NCBI RefSeq assembly: GCF_019399895.1
Contig: NC_091875.1
Coordinates: forward strand, 1,178,001 to 1,242,000
DNA: 64,000 bases
Direction: 5' to 3'
Source of the DNA: Cardiocondyla obscurior
Taxonomy: Eukaryota; Arthropoda; Insecta; Hymenoptera; Formicidae
Shown: in pieces, positions 1-12,779 of the stretch
Layout of the letters: every line of letters begins with the position of its first letter
How positions within the stretch are numbered: the first letter of the stretch is position 1
Translations under genes and position numbers: made by a program
Notes under the pieces: generated by a model
What the model saw: only the letters and a program-made list of their open reading frames with translations
What the model was told of the DNA's origin: nothing
Database searches by the model: none

Positions 1-3000
1 TCAGAAGAATTAAAAACGTAATGAGAACAATGGAAATGCGAGCCCTAAGATCGATAGTATACGTTAGCTTACGAGACAGGATCAGAAGCAGATAAGAGAA
101 CGATGCAAAGTACGGGACGTGGTGAGATTGCTGCATCGTCTTGTATTAGATTTTGATTTGTTGCGATATAAAATCAGATTTGCACAAGAGATGACGGGAG
201 GGGGAGGGGGGGAGGGGTTGCAATTTTAATGAAAAGTAATGTTTTTCCGAGCGAACGTGCGCTCGGTGAAAATCTTTTACAAGATTTGTCCCGAAGGGTC
301 ACGTGAAGGAGGAGGAGAAGGAGGAGCGGAAAAGGCTTGGGTGGCAGGGTGCCCATTAAAAGTTCCTAAGGGTCAATTTCCAGTCAAATACACTCGAACG
401 GTACCTCGTCGGGGCGCTTCAGGGTGGTTTCAAGCCGCGAAATCGATATTAAAGCCGACAGTGTCTATGAAAGGGAGAAATGTCGAAATACTTCATTCGA
501 AATGATATACATCTATTAAAAATTCAGCAACATTTAATTATGTATATTCAATTAAACTTCCAGTGAAATCTGATTTGAATTTTCTTATACGTGCAAAACG
601 ATCGAGTTAAATATAATAGAAGAGAATTAAATTTATAATAAGCAAAGGTATAGTTACAGAGAAAAATAAGTTACGGAGAAGGCAAGTATATCAACTAATG
701 TAAAAAGCATAAAAAGAATAAGTTAAGAGATGAATTTAAATCCGACCAAGTATTTCTCAAAAACATGGTTTGCGTTGGAAAATGCTGATAACGCAACCAC
801 GAAACAATCTTCCTCACAGCAAGTTGGGTGGGCTTAATCGCCGAAGTTTATTAAAGACCGCAGACACGTTCTACGGCCGATAATTATTTATATAGCTTAT
901 AAATCTAGCGAGCCGGGGATGAAGTAGCGTATCTGCTTCGTTCGTGTTCATCGCGTAACAAAGGGGTTAAGGCCGAAAACACGATCGTGGGCGCGTCGAG
1001 GCGGAGAATTAACGGCGAGTCGACGTTAGGAGCACTTTCGCGGTGTGCGTAGGCGAGTGGAACGTGTACGAAAGGCCGAAGTCGGCGCGATAGAGACGAC
1101 AGCGAGGCCAAAAAAGAGTAAACGAAGACGAGGAGAAGGAGGAGGTAAAGAAGGTTGCCGGGAGGTCGTGGAGCCGAAGGGGTGCGATTGTGCCGCTCGA
1201 GAGCGACGTACCGAACCCCTCAGGTTCAACGTACAGATAGAGAGGTCGAGGGAGCTGTTGCGAGCATCGCGACGTCGAACATCGTTGACGCTATCGACTC
1301 CTCAGGGTCGATGTACGCCAGTCAACCTGACCTAGGCGTCGCACGCATATTCGAGGTTCCTCGCGTTTCGTTGTGATTGATATTTTATTGCAAGAACGAT
1401 ATATGTATTTAAATCTGATTTCTAGTGCACTAAACATTTTTTAAAAGTCTTTCATATCTATCCCGACCGGAATTTTCGGGAAATATGTATAATGTAAAAA
1501 TCTAGAAATATTATGTTCGTTGAAGATCTCTAGTTTCGTCGATCGATAAATTATAAGAAAGTATTTATAAAGTTGTCATTTAAAAAAACAATATCTGTCT
1601 AGTATCGGTCGTCTAGTCACTGACCAGCGCGGACCATGTCTATAAATAGATATCTAAATGTTTTGCGCCGCGTACTTGTTTACTACTGACTTAGCTAACG
1701 CGCGCTCGACGCCGAATTCTCCAGGCAACTCGGTTCTCGCCGTCCGCCGCCCCCGCGTCCTCCACCATGCGAACTTGGATTGCGACGGCTGTCAGCCGAT
1801 GTAAACAAACGCACGTACTCACACTACCTCGGCGATCGCTGAGCTCGGCGACCAGCAGACTCGAGCATTGCATAAGGTCAGAACGCGCAATAGATTCAGT
1901 ACGCGGCGAAAAACTTTTAGATATCTTAGCTTTTCTAGCTCGTTATCAGCTTGTAATAATTATCTAGTACCGAGTACGTTTCGAGTGTTATATTTCTGGC
2001 TCCGTGCTGGACAGTTTTGCTAAACAGCAACGAGATGAACCAAATCTCATGACAGTATTTTAATACATTAAAAATTACGGAGCGCACGCATCATTAAATT
2101 TGGACATTAATTAATTATATAAGATTCTTTAGGATAATTACATTTGAGTGATCTACGGCCGACGGCGTTCGACATCCTTCCTTCCTTCCTTCCTTCTTTC
2201 CATCCTTCCGTGGCAGTATTTTGGATTATCCTGACGTCTTGTAGTAGTTTAAATCACACTACTGTTTTTTTTTATATTCACTTTCACTAATCACTCGAGA
2301 GACGAACGACCGAAAAAATAACGGTGGATTATCGCGGTTAGTTTTTACAATTAAAATTAAGTAAGCGCGACAAACGATCATTTATTGAATAATTTTGCAC
2401 TCTCGATATTTATAGCGTTGCTTACTTTTGCCGCGCCGGGTCTTCACTCGAGTCGTCCTCGATCTCGACACAGTCTAATAGAACGCAAGGTCCAAAAAAA
2501 CACCTTCGATTCCTCGATCAATTCTCTTTGGTAGATCAAACGATGCCGGCAACTTGGATCAAACGGCGAACGAGACGGGCCGCGATATGAAACATTCGCC
2601 GTGCGCGAAAAATAATCATCTTACTCGAGTTCCTTAAAAGTCACTTTTCCGCAATGGGATGAGAGTCACGGCCGCGACGAAGAAGACGCGCGAGGTGCGG
2701 ATCTGATGCTCTCATAATGGCGGTTGCCGGAATCCGCTGAATGTCGCTGAAGTAGATGACGAGTGCAGTAAGTTGGTAACATTAGACGCGGGGCGCAATT
2801 CAGATCGGACGCCCCCGCGCGTTCCGCCGGACATAACCTTTTCTTTCCGAAACACTTTTTCGAGACGCAAAACGAAGCACGATGATTAAAATGACACACG
2901 AGTGCATAAAATGATCGTTCGTTTCCGAGTCGACGATGTCGACATTCATTCGTATGCGAGATTATCCTATTCGCGATCGAAAATACGAGTAATTGCGGAG

Positions 3001-6000
3001 CGATCCTCACGCCCGAGACTCCGCAATTAGACTGACCATTAGAGATTTCGGCCGTAGGAGGGAGAGAGAGAACCGTGTAAAAAAGTGAGACGGCAATATG
3101 TCCGATCGTCAATTGCGCGCTGTCTTTCTCGCGTAAAAAAAAAAATGGAAAATAGAAACAGAGTTCGCGTGGAGTTCTCGAAGATGCCGAGTTCGAGGCG
3201 TTTTCTCCCAAAACGGAACATCATCGTGTTCGACGCTCGAGTATGTTTTTTCGCGATTCCGAGACCCAGCCGTCATTTTCAACCTCCCAGATAAACGAAA
3301 AAATGCTCGTTACTTTTATCTCTTCAAAACGGGCTGAATTACAGCTACTCGTTAATCCTCATCGTTTCGCGAATGTTCAGCCTCCGTTCGGACGATCAAT
3401 TTGCAATCGAATATATCTACTGTGTGCGTCGAGCGCGAAAACGCGGAATCCGTAATTGCGAGCGTTAAATTTCACAGCGTGTACGCGATGCGACGGTATA
3501 ATCGCGGCCAGTCGAGTCGGAAATCCAATTTCGAGGAAAAGAGATTGTACCACGAACGCCGATAGCGAACACCCCCCCTGATAGGACGCGCGAGAAGCCG
3601 CCGCTTTTGTGGCAACATCAAAATTTGATATTATTATATTAAATTTTACAAAATGTAAAGTCTGCGAGACCGATCCGACCCGTGATTAAATTACGACAAA
3701 ATTCAGAATAATTTTCAAGCAATAACAATCTTTTGCAATTCTTTTTCGCGCGTGAAGAAAGTTAAAGGGTCGAGAAAAATAATCAGCTGTATCGGCGAAT
3801 GAACTAGCGAGCAAGCCGAAAAGTTGTTCCGATGGGATTTACCGCGAATGGATATAGTTTCCCAATGGTCGATCAGTCGGTGATATTAGAGACACATCTT
3901 TTCCATTAGAACGTGTCAGGTCATGGCGAGAGAGCGTCAATCTCAGCGTAAATTAGTCCTTTTCGAAGACTTCGTTCCCTTTAGTCCTCGACTAGCGTGA
4001 GATTCGCTGATTTTGGTTTCCCCCTTTCTTTAGCGAACGACCAAGATCACTCTCCGTCAAGCTCGCCAGTTTCGACATTTGTCAGCAGTCACGCCATGCC
4101 GACGATATTATTTAACGTGTCGCGGGGTTCGTTAGTTGAAATATTAAAATATCAGGTGAATGTATTAGATGTAACAACGTATTATCAGATATCAATACGA
4201 TTATACCGTTACTCATGCTATTAAACGTGGTGATAGTACATAAAATAAAATCAGATTTTATTTTAAAAAAAAAAAAAAAAAAATGTTTAGCCTTTAAATT
4301 CTATCGTGTCGTCATTAAAAAAAGCAAGGGAAAGTTTGTTAAATTAAACGATCTTGAAGATCCCGAGGATTCTACAAAAAATCGACCAATTTGCAAACCG
4401 CCGGGTTTGAAGCTTCTCAGACACGCGCGAGTCGATGAACGTCGTTTTTTTACGATCAATCGGGAATTCGTAGCTTATAAAGAATCGCCGCTGCCGTCGG
4501 GGGATTCGTCCGCGAGTCGACGGAGGTGAGTAGAAATGGAGACGTGAAATAGGTAATATATCGGCAGGACGAAAGACGGAAAACAAGGTGCCGGAACGAT
4601 GGTAAGGGGGGGCGAAGGGGAGGAGGGATGCGGTTTTACCAGAAGTACTCCGAGTACTCCGAGGGTCTATCGCCGGCCGGGAAGCGGCAAAAGATGAAAG
4701 ATATCTGAGATTAGCCTAGCCATTCCGCTGCAAGCTTGCCCGGATATGGGTTTATATTGCTCTTTCGCTTTTATAGCGTTCGACTATAAACTCACCCGAG
4801 ACGGGGCTTTTCGTCGGGCGCCGCGTGTTCACGCCGCGTACTTTAAAAAGTCCCTCGTGCGGAGCTATCGACCGTTATCTCGTAGCGGAAACGCATTGAT
4901 AGATCGTGGTCCCGGGGGTCTCGGGCTACCGAGAAATTGTAAATGTCATGGACGGTTAAATATTCGTATTTATGATTTTATATAGCTAACGCCACCTGCG
5001 TTCCGGCCGGAAAGTGATTACATTGGTGTTACAATACGACAGATAAAATCTAAAAACATGAAATAATAACCCTACTTTGAATAATAATATCTAAACGTTA
5101 TCTGACTTTAGAGCCGAAAGGATCACGTTAATAATAACGAAAACTAAAATGATTCAGAAGAGCTGCGGTTGAAACTAACAGTTTAATGTAAAGTAAATTA
5201 ACAAAGTCCGTACTTTGCTTGGTAATTTCGTGCAGATTCATGATGAGTAGCTAGCGAAATTTTATTAATTACACCGGAGATCGCGATAAACAATTGTAAA
5301 TAAATAATTAGTATAAATTTATGGTCGCGGCGAGAATTCCGATTTTCTTTCAAGGGAAAAGTGTCCCTCGGTGTAGACGACGTTTTTCAAAAGGGTACTT
5401 GGAAGACGGGAGTGCTTGAATAAGATCACGAAGAAGGGCATACGTCCTCGTGTCACAGAAGACATCAAAGGTGGCTCGTCTCGTCTGCGAGATAATCGTT
5501 CGCGCGTCACACCGCCTTACGTTTCCTCGTAACAGGATACGGCTCTATCGCGGGTAGCCTTCCGTAAAATCGTCCCAGCGATATTTCTCCCATATCCCTC
5601 AGGTACACCACGCTCAGATCGCCCTCCCTTCTCCTTTCACACCGTAAAGAGAGCTGAGGCGGGGGAGGGGAAGTTTATTATTACACTGTGGCGGCGATAA
5701 AAGCGAACGGACAATAATAGCGAGAGCTGCGTGTGAGAGGAAAGATGCCCATCGCGGAAGTTCGTGTTTTACGCTCGAATGTGAGCGCAAAAAGCGCTGA
5801 TTTTTCGATAACCGCCAACGGAGTACGTCGTTACGAGAAAGAAAGATGTAGGTTGAACGATATAACGCCAAAAATTCGTTATAGCGATGAGTATTAGAGT
5901 TAACAGATCGTATCTGCTTTGATAATTATAATGCTCCGCCGGAAAATATCTCGAGGGTGAAACACGGTACAAGTGCAAATGACTTGCTTCGTTAAATTCA

Positions 6001-6320
6001 ACTTTATCATTTATAAAACGGTAAAGGAACATGAATATTAAGACCAGAAAAACCTGAACGTAACACAATTGGAAAAGTATTAAATTAATTGACTAATCGA
6101 CTGCGCGTGCGACTGTATACCGTAGGAATCGAATTATTATCGGTTAAAGTAAAGTAAAAAAAAAAAAAGTCCGCGCGTCAAGTTTAATTAAAACGCTCTT
6201 TTCCTATAAATTTTGGGGGCTCGGACCGAGATTGAATAGAACGAATCGATAAACGTGAGTTTTGAAGAGTATAACGAGGGAAAGGTAAAAAGAGTACCAC
6301 GAAATCCGTCGGATTTTACG
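1..6320. other. non-coding stretch, no gene recognised
   Basis: No ORF here resembles a known protein or chains to another by matching splice phases. GC- and CpG-rich patches alternate with AT-rich DNA, for example about 900-1400, 2640-3600 and 4400-4950. There is a short CCTT/CTTT microsatellite near 2175-2210 and an A-run near 4265-4283. It may be intergenic DNA or a long 5' intron of the kinase that surfaces at 8242, because the N-lobe of that kinase was not found anywhere upstream. Confidence 0.5.
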
Positions 6321-6755
6321 ATGGCGAAGCTAAAGGAGATGCTCAGAAAGCGGGGCCTGTCCGTGACAAAATCCCTCATGTAAAAGCATCTTTAATTGGA
6401 TCCCGCGCGATCAGTCGCAAAAGTTCGTCGCGGACGCGCGCTCCCAAGAACGTGCGTTGCTGCCGCGCGGCTTCTACGATGGAAAAGAAACGTAATCGCC
6501 CAGGCCAACGAACAACCGTGGCCTCGGCTTCAGGGTCGTTTCGACTATTATCCCGCAGCAGTCGAGGATGCAGCAGAAACGCATCGCTCGAAGGCCGCAC
6601 TCGACGCATCCGCTCGAAACCGGCGATACTCACGTTTCAATATTAGAGTACCGTACACACCGTCCTTTGATTATTGGTACGCAGATACGCTTCCCCGGGT
6701 ATCTCAATGCGCTTTAACGTTCGACTTTCTAGGCCGGACACTACTTTGGAATTGA
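6321..6755 (+). pseudogene. decayed ORF with a SAP-domain-like start, probably a retroelement gag relic
   Basis: From the ATG at 6321 the frame reads LKEMLRKRGLSVTKSLM, then a stop at 6381-6383, KHL, a second stop at 6393-6395, then LDP, and stays open to a stop at 6753-6755. LKExLRKRGLSVT...K..L..xL..LDP is the signature of a SAP domain (a helix-turn-helix nucleic-acid binding module). SAP modules also occur at the N-terminus of gag-like ORFs of ant retroelements. The two stops in the second SAP helix show that the copy is broken. The rest of the frame is basic and not recognisable. A chance match over about 20 residues remains possible. Confidence 0.35.
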
Positions 6756-8241
6756 TAACGTGGGATGATTGGAGAAGATCCGTCGCGATACGGAATTGGT
6801 ACACTATCTTCTCTATTGTGTTTCGAAAGTCCTACTTCTTGTTTCTTTTTTTTTTTTTTTTTTTTTTTACCGACCCATCGTATTATTAATAAATTGATCG
6901 TCTTGGCGTAATTGAAATTGATTGGAGAAAGAAGGATCTCCGAGAGAAACGGAGGAGTAAATATAGCTATCGATAAATTCACGTTGGTAAACGTCACGGA
7001 ATCCGTTCGTCGTTTTATCACCGCGTTTTTTCTTTGGACAAACGTTCTGAGGAATTCGCTCGGGGGACTCGGATGGTTCGAGATTCGACGAAAGGTGGCC
7101 AGCAGCAGGGAATAAAGAAAAATGTTACAGACGTTCTAGATTCTGCCAACGAGTAACGACCCCGTCGAGAGCGGGCTTGCATCCCGTGACGGTATTAACC
7201 TCGCCGCGGGCACGTGTTCCGAGGAGCGAGTCCTCTTTTATTACTTATTAGCGACACCCAAAGCGCATACTGACTCCACTCTCGCATCGCGCGCGCTGGC
7301 GATGTGATTTTAATGATGTGTTTCAAGGTCCCAAGGTCTTTGCCACGGATAAGCTGCAGGGCCATTGCCGCCCGATCCCGATGATAGCTTGCCTTAGATA
7401 GAAATTTCAATATCACCCTTCACATCGATATCCTGCGCAATCGAGGATCGATTATACAGGACATACTAACATATCCTTTGTATCTATACGGAATACATAT
7501 TTCCATGACGAAAGTCCCAATAAAAATACCTTTGAAAGTAATCGGCAACTTGAAACAGACAATTAGAGACTCGTTATTTTACCGTGATTGGTTATTCTAG
7601 TGTTAAAGATACTACATTGAAGATACTCTTTTAACATGATCTTTCTATTGTCGCAAACCCGAGAAAAAAATATCACAAAAATGAAAAGATTACTTTCTTT
7701 TGTGTATAATTCGTGTTATAACTTATGCTTTTGAAAAAAATGCAGCATTGGTCTGAAATTAAATTTCGACAAAAATAAAATCACATCGCCACGCACCGTG
7801 AAATTTCGGAGACGAATAAAATGACGTTTTTATCAAATATGCGAGATCGAGAAACGGAGTTGACATTATCGAAAGGCCGAGAGGCCGTCGTGTAGACGAA
7901 ACGACAATTTGCAAGGTCCGCGAGCCACGCTCGTAGACGGTGATACGAGCAAAGAGACCTTCGCGCGATGGTCAGGGCCACAAGGTTCTTGCGCCGAGAG
8001 CGTTAATCTCGCGAACGCGCTACGTGATCGTGCAAACTGTACATGCATTGCATATGCATACATGCTTTTTTTCGCGTTCACCCGCCTGCAATCTCCGCCT
8101 TCGTAATCCTTAATCTATCGGGAATACAACAATCTCACAAAAATCAAAAATAATCGGTAGAACAAGACATAAAACCTTCTCAAATCCTGCAGATTTAAAA
8201 AACGTTGACTAACTTTTTTAATTTTTATCATCCTGTTGCAG
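6756..8241. other. non-coding stretch before the first kinase exon
   Basis: Nothing coding can be supported. There is a long T-run at about 6847-6868. The region ends with a normal 3' splice site (pyrimidine-rich tract, then CAG at 8239-8241) in front of the catalytic-loop exon. No kinase N-lobe motif (Gly-rich loop, VAIK, APE-proximal helices) was seen on the plus strand. Confidence 0.4.
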
Positions 8242-11200
8242 AGATCTTAAAATGGAGAATATTGTACTGCAGGACGAGCGCAAGAAACAAATCAAGATAG
8301 TGGGTGAGAGGCAGATGTGTGTACACGGACGTCGACATATCGCGCGGGACTAAAGAACATTATGGTCGCGGCGATTGTGGCAATCGCCATCGATCGAACC
8401 ACGTAGATTAGCGTGCACCGCGAAAATCGCAACTATAATGTTTCCGCTCGCGTGACGCTTGATTTTCGAGCGTGAAATCAGATCCACCTGTGCCCAGCAA
8501 AGCTCCGCATAAAAAATTGCACTTACGACGAAATTGGCCGCAATTTATATAATTACGTAGAAATATAATGCCCGTTATTCTTAATGACCTTCGATTATTG
8601 TTATATATTGCTACGGATTATTGCTATATCTGATATTAAGGTAGGCTTTTAAACAAAAATAACCAAATAGAAACATAAAATATATTTCTTAATTTTATCG
8701 ATATCTTTGTAAAGTTAATTTTTAATTTATTAAAACGTTAAATCTTTTTAATTTGGTTGACATTTTCTATCCGCGAAAATAATTTTATATTGCTTTGTTA
8801 CATAAATCATGATATATACATTTAAAATCATAAATTGACGATGATTGCGATTCAACAATAATCGAAAGTTAAAAATAAAAAGTTTTCTTATAAACAAAAC
8901 TCACCGATTCACTGACGAACGTTTCTTGTCGTAGATTTCGGCCTCAGCAACATTTATGCCAGTGACAATCTATTGCGAACACATTGTGGATCTCCAGAGT
9001 ATGCTGCGCCCGAGCTCTTCATCGCAGGTAAACGATACGGGCCAGAAGTGGATTTATGGAGTCTGTAAGTGTAATATTTATGTCATTAAAATTGTTTAAA
9101 ACAATTATAATATCAGATACTTAATTTAGCAGTTTTTCATTATGTACTTCAGTTATTAATGTAATTTATAAAGATAATATTTTAGGCAATATCTAAATAT
9201 TACTTAATGTGACTAACAGGGGAGTTGTTTTATATGGAATGATCATCGGTCGACTTCCGTTTTCGTGTCCCTGCGACGAATGGACGTCGTTGGGAGAACA
9301 CCGGCGCAGGCTGATGATCCAGATTAACAAGGGCCTAACGTCAAGTCAAAAGAAACCCATGTATCAAACGTCCCTTGAATGCAGAAATCTGATAAACCGT
9401 TTGCTCGCCCCGTCGGTTCGCGAGAGGATCACTATTGGAGAAATCCTTGACCACCCGTGGATTCTCGCGTCGTCGAAAAGCAATTATTATCTCCACTCTG
9501 AAGATGACTCGATCATATCGGATCACACCGTGGTAATATATGCAGGATGCTCCAGAATCTGCGACCGTATCTATAGAATTAAAAAAAAAATGTATAAAAT
9601 GTAAAAAACACGGTATAAAATAATTTTTTAATATTTTATGATATCTTTATTTTATTCTAAAAACTATCCAAATTTCGATAAATTTTAATAACAGTTTTTT
9701 AATCGTATTTCAAATAATTTTAATTTAATTTCTTAAAAATCTTTCTGTTGTACGTAAAAGATAAATTTTTCAGTTTTATTCAGCTTTAATAAGTTTATAT
9801 TTTCATTACTATTCGTGGTAAAATTTTCAACAATTAACAATTTAATAAATCCCTCCCCTCGGCCTTATTTTCATATGGTTGCATATTCCGTATTGAATTT
9901 TCAATTTTACTCTCGCATTTATTCTGCGACTTTTTGGTCGGCTTTAAAATACGCGCCAATTAGTAACGCCATACGAAATACTTGTGCAAGGTGATTGCAT
10001 CGCTGATTATTATAGATAGTGAACGAGATCGCGACGGCAATGCGAATGACTACGGCTATGGTCGAAGCTGAAATAATTAGACGAAAGTACGGAGAAATTG
10101 GCGGCATGTACAACATTAAGTAAGTGCGCCAATTAAGGGAAAGGAAATTTTACGAAGAAGTTCTGTCACGTTGTAATTTATTCAAAATCACCCGGACACA
10201 CCTTTTTATTTTTTAACAGGCTGCACAAATTGCATATAGCAGCAGCTGATGTTTATCAGTTAGCACCGCGACTTCTTCAGACTTTTACGTGTCGATCAGA
10301 AGACCATTCTCCGACAACTAAGACTGTCAGGTGATTAAAATATAACATAATTATGTCATATTTTTAAAATACATTGCACAAAAAAGTTTTTTTTATGAAA
10401 TATTTTCATGCACAATTAATATTTTAATAGAATCGATATTAAAAAGTAACTAGATGACATTAAAAGTTAATACAATTTAATTTTCGAGTTTATTTTTATA
10501 ATGAATTTTCTTACTCCATAAATTAAAATATATCGTTGTATTAAATAATATTTAAAGCATCTTGCACATATTACTGACGAAGAAAAATAATTCCTTTTAT
10601 ACATAGAAAGTGTGGTTTATGTGTGCAATGTATTTTTTTTTTTTTTAATATTGAATAGCATAAATTCTTTTATTATTATACCGAACGATAAAAAATAATT
10701 TTTAAAACATGAATTTATCTAGGAACTCTGTCAATATCGATCGCGTAATTGTCATGCAACGCAGCCAGGTGCAAGATCGATTGATCAAGAAATCCTCATT
10801 ACACGGTTCTACGACGTGGAACTGGCAATGCCGTTCAGGAAACGAAAATCGCTCTTCCGAGGAACGGAGAAATTACGTAAAATTTGACTTCCTTTCGTCC
10901 TACATCCTCGATCTCAACAATTACGATGACTATCTAATCATCAGCTAATCATACAGAGACCCTTAGTTATTTTTAATGTTTCGTCTTTTTAGAGAACTCG
11001 TTACAATATCGTGAGTACATCTTTATCGCATCAGCAATGTCGTGTGTCGCAACTCGCAAAAAATCATAGTGATAAAATTCCGGATCGACGATCATATAGG
11101 TATATATTCGATAGAGCGATAATATTAAAATTATACCTTTGCATATACAATAAGCATGCAATAATGAATAAAATTATTTAGCCAGTTTAACATACTGGCT

Positions 11201-11655
11201 TTGTATTTAATGCACCAATTTGATCGCGTATACGTAATTCATGATTTTAAAAAATGCAAGTATTGAATCATTAACTTAATAATTAATATGTAAATTAATA
11301 ATATTTACTGTATTGTCATTTGAAGAGATGAAACCAGGAAATTAGGAAATTCTGCATCATGTAACATTGTCCAAAAAATGGAAAAATCCCGCAGCATTTC
11401 TAAGACAGGTAAATGCGACTGCGAGGTACTTCCTGGCTCTTCGACTTTGCAAGTTTATTCGCGTGTTAGCAGCGAAAGCATGCCTGCTTTACGAATTAAA
11501 GTAAGACGTCAAGCTGCAATAAAAATCGTATGTGTTAGATATACAAAAATATCATATACCGTAATCATGTCTTTTAGGAGAGCTTTAACAAGAAGATACT
11601 TACTCCACCACGGCGATGTCGCCTTGGAAATTTAAGAATTAGAAGAGACATGTAA
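8242..11655 (+). CDS. CAMKL (AMPK/MARK/HUNK-like) Ser/Thr protein kinase, 5'-partial
   Basis: Exons with agreeing splice phases: 8242-8303, 8935-9064, 9220-9532, 10016-10119, 10220-10330, then either 10723-10948 (stop) or 11326-11500 plus 11578-11655 (stop). Exon 1 starts inside the catalytic loop (DLKMEN), exon 2 carries DFGLSN and the activation segment (LLRTHCGSPEYAAPE), and exon 3 completes the C-lobe up to HPWI. The Thr in RTHCGS sits where LKB1 phosphorylates AMPK-related kinases, so such control is a family-based inference. The tail after the kinase domain is unrecognised. HUNK, MARK and NIM1 were considered; YGPxxDxWSxGV and the loop after LPF resemble HUNK slightly more, but I do not name the gene. 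The N-lobe is not in the visible sequence. Reading on from exon 3 without splicing reaches a stop at 9602-9604. Confidence 0.85.
10723..10948 (+). CDS. alternative terminal exon A of the kinase
   Basis: The acceptor TATCTAG precedes 10723. The exon joins the previous donor (AG|gtgatt at 10330/10331) as AG|G and stays open for 74 codons to a TAA at 10946-10948. It encodes a polar tail ending in DYLIIS. An AATAAA at 11167-11172 could serve as its poly(A) signal. It uses the same incoming phase as exon 11326-11500, so the two are natural alternatives. Confidence 0.55.
11326..11655 (+). CDS. alternative terminal exons B of the kinase
   Basis: 11326-11500 joins the donor at 10330 as AG|A, has a strong donor (AAA|gtaaga) and continues in phase 0 into 11578-11655, which ends in TAA. 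It encodes a Cys- and Ser-containing basic tail that finishes RIRRDM. An AATAAA at 11823-11828 follows. The codon-phase agreement across two introns argues that these are real exons. No in-frame donor of good quality links exon 10723-10948 to 11326, which favours mutually exclusive 3' ends. Confidence 0.5.
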
Positions 11656-11976
11656 AAGTATCTAGAACAAAACGTTAAAGAGCAATGAAATTGTCGCTTT
11701 GATGAAAGTATACTTATCAAGATTAAAATAATTAATCACATCAAATTATTTGCATATATTATTTATCGATCACAGTTCTAAAGTCAGATTCGCTCAATAT
11801 ATTTCGTGATGAGACTTGCTTTAATAAAGACTTTGATCATAATTAAGAGCTACTCTCAGGTTTATGTATGGATCCATAAAATCATATCCTTACACAATGA
11901 TAATAATGCAATAAGAGTGTAAGATTTACCCAGGATTTATCCTCCCGGTGCCGTTGTCGACCGACGCTCTTCGAGA

Positions 11977-12258
11977 ATGAAAAAATTGCCATTTTTAATA
12001 CTTGTGCAGTTTATTCCTTTGACTCTTACAGCCCTCACCCGCGAATTATTTTTCACGCTCATGCTTTTCTGCAACGAAACGAGCATAGATTTCAACATAT
12101 TTCGACCCTACGATCATAATCACCGCATTTTCGATTCAAAGGCATGCATACTTACCGCGACGAGAACGACAATTGACGAAGACGAGCACGGAAGCTTTTA
12201 TTCGATCCGCCAGAAAACAAACGTCGATCTCGTGAAGTCACCGAATTTTTATGGTTGA
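11977..12258 (+). CDS. small ORF with a signal-peptide-like N-terminus, doubtful
   Basis: 93 codons starting MKKLPFLILVQFIPLTLTA, which has the basic start, hydrophobic core and small residues of a secretory signal peptide, followed by a polar 70-residue chain with two cysteines. It lies in the gap between the kinase and FICD with no recognised relative. It could be a small secreted peptide gene or a chance ORF. I lean towards chance. Confidence 0.2.
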   Translation: MKKLPFLILVQFIPLTLTALTRELFFTLMLFCNETSIDFNIFRPYDHNHRIFDSKACILTATRTTIDEDEHGSFYSIRQKTNVDLVKSPNFYG

Positions 12259-12717
12259 GAAACGCACACCCGTAAAGATGGCACGTACGTGTGTCGCTGC
12301 GAATCTATACATTCAGTGCTGCGTTTCTGTGTGCGCAACCTTCGCTCTTCGAAGCCTCTTATTCTACGGAAACCGCGACTCACACTTTTCAGCGGGAATC
12401 ATTACGCTGCTCGGCAACTGATACGGCTGAAATTTAAACGAGAACGTTAACAGAACGAAGAAATGATATATGGAACGATGAAATAAAACGCACCGACCGG
12501 TCAGTCTCAATAAAAAGCGAAAGTATACCGCAAATATTATAATCTAGACGCATGTTACAAGTCTCGGTCAGGTACTTTGTCAAATTTTTCAAAAATATAT
12601 CAGTTGTCTGAGGTCTCGGCGATGCGCGACAAGGTAGAGGTAGACGTGCGAAACGGCGGAATGCGAAAGTCAATGAGTGCATCTAAAAGTGCAACCGTTC
12701 AAGGAGCGTTTAGTGAG

Positions 12718-12779
12718 CTCTTGCATCTGATTGAAACATTCTTTAAGATCTGAAAATATTCATCAATCAGATGCAAGAG
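12718..12779. repeat. perfect 17-bp inverted repeat (hairpin)
   Basis: CTCTTGCATCTGATTGA at 12718-12734 has its exact reverse complement at 12763-12779, separated by 28 bp. It lies about 330 bp upstream of the FICD start codon, so it may be in the promoter or 5' UTR. Function unknown. Confidence 0.8.

Noticed and set aside
2666..3211. 181-codon minus-strand ORF
   Set aside because: No family resemblance, no splice partner, and Arg/Ser/Cys composition typical of chance frames in GC-rich DNA.
11181..11199. Short hairpin AGCCAGT...ACTGGCT
   Set aside because: Seven-bp stem only; expected by chance in a window of this size.
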